Positions 60,906-64,000 of a DNA stretch of 64,000 bases are shown in pieces (position 1 is the stretch's first letter; every line of letters begins with the position of its first letter). The stretch is taken from positions 124,001-188,000 of the forward strand of contig URGJ01000001.1 in NCBI GenBank assembly GCA_900547445.1, read 5' to 3'. The position numbers and the translations under genes are program-made. Below the pieces are notes generated by a model. The model searched no databases and had not been told where the DNA came from. It worked only from the letters and a program-made list of their open reading frames with translations. This DNA comes from an uncultured Oscillospiraceae bacterium. GTDB lineage: Bacteria; Bacillota; Clostridia; Oscillospirales; Acutalibacteraceae.

Positions 60906-61530
60906 AATCTTCCTCGCTGTATTCAAGCTCTTCGCTGTATTTTTTAAGGGCGTTTCTCACCGCCGAAAAGGAAAAACCCTTTCTTACAAGGGCGGCGTAA
61001 ACCCTTTGCACGCCGTTTTCTTGGGTAAGCTTCCGCGCGTACTTTTTTTCAATTACCGCCCTTATCTGCTCCTCCTCGTCTATCTCGGTTTCGGAGAAGA
61101 CCTCGTTCGCTATGTCATATGGAACGCCCTTTAAAAGCATTTTTCTTATTCCCTCACGCTTTGAGATGTTAGCATCACGGCATTTCTCGGCAAAATTCTC
61201 GGCAAAGCGGCGGTCGTCAATAAGTCCTACCTCAACAAATCTGCCCACCACCGCGGCGCAGGCTTTTTTATCAAATCCTGCCCCCGCAAGCTTTTCGTAC
61301 ATACCCTTTTCGGTGCGGTCGGCGCGGTCTAAGTACCAAAGCGCCCTCGACTTTGCCCGCGCGTATTCCGATTCGTACATAAGCTTTTTAAGCTCCTCCT
61401 CGGAAATTTGCGTTTCGGGCTTTAGGGAGTGATTAAGGCAAATATCGTTGTCTAACAAAACCTCTTGTCCGTCCTCAAAAACAAGCTTTGTTAAATGCTT
61501 TTTCTGCTTTTGTACTTCTGTAATAAGCAT
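60898..61530 (-). CDS. recX: RecA regulator RecX
   Basis: 210 residues with three-helix repeats (ARSRALWYLDRADRTEKGMYEKL, VGRFVEVGLIDDRRFAENF) typical of RecX, which modulates RecA filaments. Its ATG overlaps the recA stop (TAATG), so the pair is coupled. Confidence 0.92.
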   Translation of the reverse strand: MLITEVQKQKKHLTKLVFEDGQEVLLDNDICLNHSLKPETQISEEELKKLMYESEYARAKSRALWYLDRADRTEKGMYEKLAGAGFDKKACAAVVGRFVEVGLIDDRRFAENFAEKCRDANISKREGIRKMLLKGVPYDIANEVFSETEIDEEEQIRAVIEKKYARKLTQENGVQRVYAALVRKGFSFSAVRNALKKYSEELEYSEEDYV

Positions 61531-62684
61531 TATTCGTCAACCGCTATGTCAATATCCACCTTTTTGCGGGGCTTGATGTTTTCGGGTGCGGTGGGCTCGA
61601 TTACAGGCTCGCTATCTTCTTCGCTCGGTTCTGACGAAACGCCCGTAACCTCTGTTCCCGACTTAACCGCGGCAAAAATTTTATCCTCAATTTCCTTTGC
61701 CATCTCGGGGTTGTCAAGCAACAGCTTTTTAACATTGTCACGTCCCTGACCGAGCCTTGTATCGCCGTAATAGAACCACGCGCCCGACTTTTTAAGCACG
61801 TTGGTTTCAACTCCGACGTCCACCAGCTCGCCTACGTGGGAGATGCCCTCGCCGTACATAATATCAAACTCGGCGGACTTAAAGGGAGGAGCTACCTTGT
61901 TTTTAACAATCTTGACCTTTGTGCGGTTGCCGATAACCTCGCTACCGTCCTTAATCTGGTCGCCCTTGCGGACATCAATTCGCACACTTGCATAGAACTT
62001 TAAAGCGCGGCCGCCCGTTGTGGTCTCGGGATTGCCGTACATAGTTCCGATTTTTTCACGCAGCTGGTTAATGAATATAGCCGCGCAGTCGGTCTTAGCC
62101 AAAGCGCCCGTAAGCTTTCTTAACGCCTGCGACATAAGGCGGGCTAACTGACCCACGTGGGAGTCGCCCATCTCGCCCTCGATTTCCGCCTTTGTAACAA
62201 GGGCGGCGACCGAGTCTATGACTATAATATCGATAGCGCCCGAACGCACAAGCGCCTCGGCGATTTCGAGCGCCTGCTCGCCCGAATCGGGCTGGGAAAC
62301 CAGCAGACTGTCTATGTCTACCCCTAACTTTTTAGCGTAAACGGGGTCTAAAGCGTGTTCAACATCGATAAATGCAGCGGTTCCGCCCGCCTTTTGCGCC
62401 TCCGCCACGCAATGAAGCGCAACGGTGGTTTTACCCGAGGATTCGGGTCCGTAAATCTCAATTATTCTGCCCTTTGGTATACCGCCTATTCCGAGGGCTA
62501 AGTCAAGGGTTAATGAGCCTGTGTGAATCGACTCGACATTCATTGCTACGTTTTCGCCCAGTCTCATAACCGCGCCCTTGCCGAACTGCTTTTCTATCTG
62601 CTCCATTGCGGTCTTAAGCGCCTTTTCCTTACCCTCCGCCTCGGTAACCTTTACAGGGGGTTTAACCGTTGTTTTCTGTGCCAT
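61530..62684 (-). CDS. recA: Recombinase RecA
   Basis: 384 residues. Walker [10 protein letters not shown] (79-87), [20 protein letters not shown], and the ATPase core (NQLREKIG) match RecA. The C-terminus is a long acidic tail. LexA-type boxes are not visible upstream, because prmC lies immediately before it (15-bp gap), so it is expressed from a distant promoter or one inside prmC. Confidence 0.98.
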   Translation of the reverse strand: MAQKTTVKPPVKVTEAEGKEKALKTAMEQIEKQFGKGAVMRLGENVAMNVESIHTGSLTLDLALGIGGIPKGRIIEIYGPESSGKTTVALHCVAEAQKAGGTAAFIDVEHALDPVYAKKLGVDIDSLLVSQPDSGEQALEIAEALVRSGAIDIIVIDSVAALVTKAEIEGEMGDSHVGQLARLMSQALRKLTGALAKTDCAAIFINQLREKIGTMYGNPETTTGGRALKFYASVRIDVRKGDQIKDGSEVIGNRTKVKIVKNKVAPPFKSAEFDIMYGEGISHVGELVDVGVETNVLKKSGAWFYYGDTRLGQGRDNVKKLLLDNPEMAKEIEDKIFAAVKSGTEVTGVSSEPSEEDSEPVIEPTAPENIKPRKKVDIDIAVDE

Positions 62685-62699
62685 TTTATTTCCTCCGAT

Positions 62700-63542
62700 T
62701 TATTTGAAGTTTGCGTAAACCGCGCGTTCTATGCCGTTTAAATCCTTTTTTGCTCCTATATTGGCAAAGCCCGCGTTCCTTAGTATTTCCTTGACATTGT
62801 TTGCTTGCCCTATTCCGACTTCAAAGCAAAGCATACCGTTTTGCTTTAGCGATCCTTTATAATTTTCGGTAATCACTCTGTAAAATTCAAGTCCGTCCGT
62901 ACCGCCGAAAAGCGCCGTTTCAGGCTCGTATTTAGTTTCGGGCGAAACCTCTTCCGCCCCGTTTTCGGCAATATACGGTGGATTGCTTACTATAAGGTCG
63001 TATTTTTCTTCTGCCCCTGTGTTCTCGAAAATATCGCCCGCAATCACCCTTGCGTTTTCCGCCTTATTACGTAAAATATTCTTTTCGGCGTACCGAATTG
63101 CCTCAGGGTATTTTTCTACCATAAGACAATCGCAGTCGGCTTTTTCCTTTGCAATGGTTATGCCAATACAGCCGCTCCCTGCGCATAGGTCAAGAATTTT
63201 CGGCTCCTTTTTATCCTTTAGGTAATCGGTGCAGACCTCAATTACCGTTTCGGTGTCAGCCCGTGGTACCAGCACCCCGGGACCTACATAAAAATCCCGT
63301 CCGTAAAACGACCACTCGCCGAAAATGTACTGCAAGGGGTAGCGTAGCTCCCTTTGCTTTATAATCGCGGTTAAATTATTGCTCTGAAACTCTGAAAGCT
63401 TGTTTGTATAATTCATCAGTATTTCGGAGCTTGAAAGACCGGTTATGTGCTTTATAATCTGCTTTGCTTCAAATACATAGTCCTCAATCCCCGCGCTGTG
63501 GAGCGCTTTTTTGGTACTGTTGTAGGCTTCAAATATGTTCAT
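62700..63542 (-). CDS. prmC: Peptide chain release factor N5-glutamine methyltransferase
   Basis: 280 residues. ILDLCAGSGCIGITIAKE (SAM motif) and LIVSNPPYI (NPPY) identify PrmC/HemK, which methylates the GGQ glutamine of release factors. The start overlaps the previous stop (ATGA). prfA, the usual partner, is not in the window. Confidence 0.96.
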   Translation of the reverse strand: MNIFEAYNSTKKALHSAGIEDYVFEAKQIIKHITGLSSSEILMNYTNKLSEFQSNNLTAIIKQRELRYPLQYIFGEWSFYGRDFYVGPGVLVPRADTETVIEVCTDYLKDKKEPKILDLCAGSGCIGITIAKEKADCDCLMVEKYPEAIRYAEKNILRNKAENARVIAGDIFENTGAEEKYDLIVSNPPYIAENGAEEVSPETKYEPETALFGGTDGLEFYRVITENYKGSLKQNGMLCFEVGIGQANNVKEILRNAGFANIGAKKDLNGIERAVYANFK

Positions 63543-64000
63543 TCTTCTGTTTCGTCCGTTTCGGTGTTTTCTTGCGTTTCCGCCCTGTCAACACTTCGGT
63601 CAACGTCGGGCACGGCGGGCTCGCACGCCTTTAAAGCCGCTATTGCAATTTCAATCATATCATCGTCCGGCTCTTTTGTTGTAATTCGCTGAAGCCAAAG
63701 TCCGGGGGCGGAAATGATTTTAGTCGCTAAATTATCGTATTTCCCGCAGATTTTAAGCACCTCAAAGCCCGCACCGCAGACAAGCGGAATTAAAAGTATT
63801 TTAATTGCCACCCACAGCCAGTAAATATTGTAAACGCTCGGGAAAATAATCTGCACTATTGTTGAGAATATGATACTTACAAGAATCATAAGTATCATAA
63901 ATGAGGTTCCGCAGCGGGGATGGAAGCGGCGCTGTGTTCTTACATTCTCTACGGTTAGCGGCAGTCCCTTTTCATAGCAGAATATCGTCTTATGCTCCGC
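63539..64000 (-). CDS. DUF1385 family protein (5' part outside window)
   Basis: 154 residues visible, continuing past base 64000. The upstream reading frame AEHKTIFCYEKGLPL, ENVRTQRRFHPRCGTSF is the diagnostic DUF1385 core. Then come two hydrophobic segments (VSIIFSTIVQIIFP and ILLIPLVCGAGFEV), PGLWLQRITTKEPDD, and an acidic low-complexity tail (DRAETQENTETDETEE). Internal ATGs at 63898 are not the start. Membrane protein of unknown function, in the same run as prmC. Confidence 0.92.
   Translation of the reverse strand, partial: AEHKTIFCYEKGLPLTVENVRTQRRFHPRCGTSFMILMILVSIIFSTIVQIIFPSVYNIYWLWVAIKILLIPLVCGAGFEVLKICGKYDNLATKIISAPGLWLQRITTKEPDDDMIEIAIAALKACEPAVPDVDRSVDRAETQENTETDETEE

Noticed and set aside
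1..64000. CRISPR array, prophage, transposon, integrative element, rRNA
   Set aside because: No regularly spaced direct repeats, integrase, transposase, portal/terminase or rRNA sequence was seen.

Overview
The window looks like a chromosomal segment of an anaerobic Bacillota of class Clostridia, most likely in the Oscillospirales/Ruminococcaceae neighbourhood. The reasons are: very regular Firmicutes promoters (TTGACA, 17 bp, TATAAT) and GGAGG ribosome binding sites; an ffs-dnaX pair; a T-box in front of ileS; a str operon (rpsL-rpsG-fusA-tuf); a class II (Firmicutes) galT; Rex, a PerR-like Fur protein and a reverse rubrerythrin, which are typical of strict anaerobes; and DUF families common in gut Clostridia (DUF2628, DUF3048, DUF512, DUF6472). 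The species assignment is inference; no rRNA is present.

Layout. 1-6.7 kb: 3' truncated dnaX (minus) behind an SRP RNA gene, then a plus-strand run of a left-handed beta-helix acyltransferase-like protein, a Nudix hydrolase, two related zinc-ribbon/DUF2628 membrane proteins separated by a 277-bp inverted-repeat element, galU and a HAD nucleotidase. 6.7-7.5 kb: a gene-free stretch with an array of hairpins, an unidentified structured motif, an orphan promoter and tRNA-Thr(CGT). 7.5-9.8 kb: an XRE regulator and a redox/oxidative-stress block (rex, perR-like, reverse rubrerythrin). 9.8-15.4 kb: rsmD-coaD-coiled-coil protein, Ile T-box, ileS and a small membrane protein. 15.4-21 kb: a zinc homeostasis block with a P1B ATPase exporter, a detached HMA protein, an ArsR/SmtB repressor with a three-copy operator, and znuABC with a DNA glycosylase attached. 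21-27.3 kb: a CPBP protein, CapA-like and DUF554 proteins, and a feoA-feoA-feoB-cysteine-rich protein operon with four GTTAGC-N4-GCTAAC sites. 27.3-35.6 kb: galT, an AEC transporter, rpmB, HAD phosphatase, MFS, dCMP deaminase, tex and an EamA transporter.

35.6-36.6 kb: a small AT-rich islet of an XRE repressor and a divergent SLOG/DUF1273 protein sharing one operator region. 36.6-41.8 kb (minus): DUF177-rpmF, and DUF512-der-plsY-gpsA. 41.9-46.7 kb (plus): an ABC-F ATPase, a membrane GT2 and a DUF3048 lipoprotein. 46.75-52 kb (minus): an SGNH hydrolase and the str operon. 52-64 kb (minus): a long, tightly overlapping housekeeping run (DUF1385, prmC, recA, recX, rimO, pgsA, cysE, cysS, a tRNA/rRNA methyltransferase pair, an LCP ligase, a CmpB-like membrane protein, DUF6472, plsC), many joints being ATGA or TAATG.

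Most of the window is conserved core genome. I see no phage, transposase, integrase or CRISPR array. The parts worth a second look are mostly cis-elements (metal-responsive operators, dyads, structured repeats) plus the XRE/SLOG islet, the RING/DUF2628 pair, and a DNA glycosylase embedded in the zinc-uptake operon. I did not find a multi-gene system that I can claim is undescribed.
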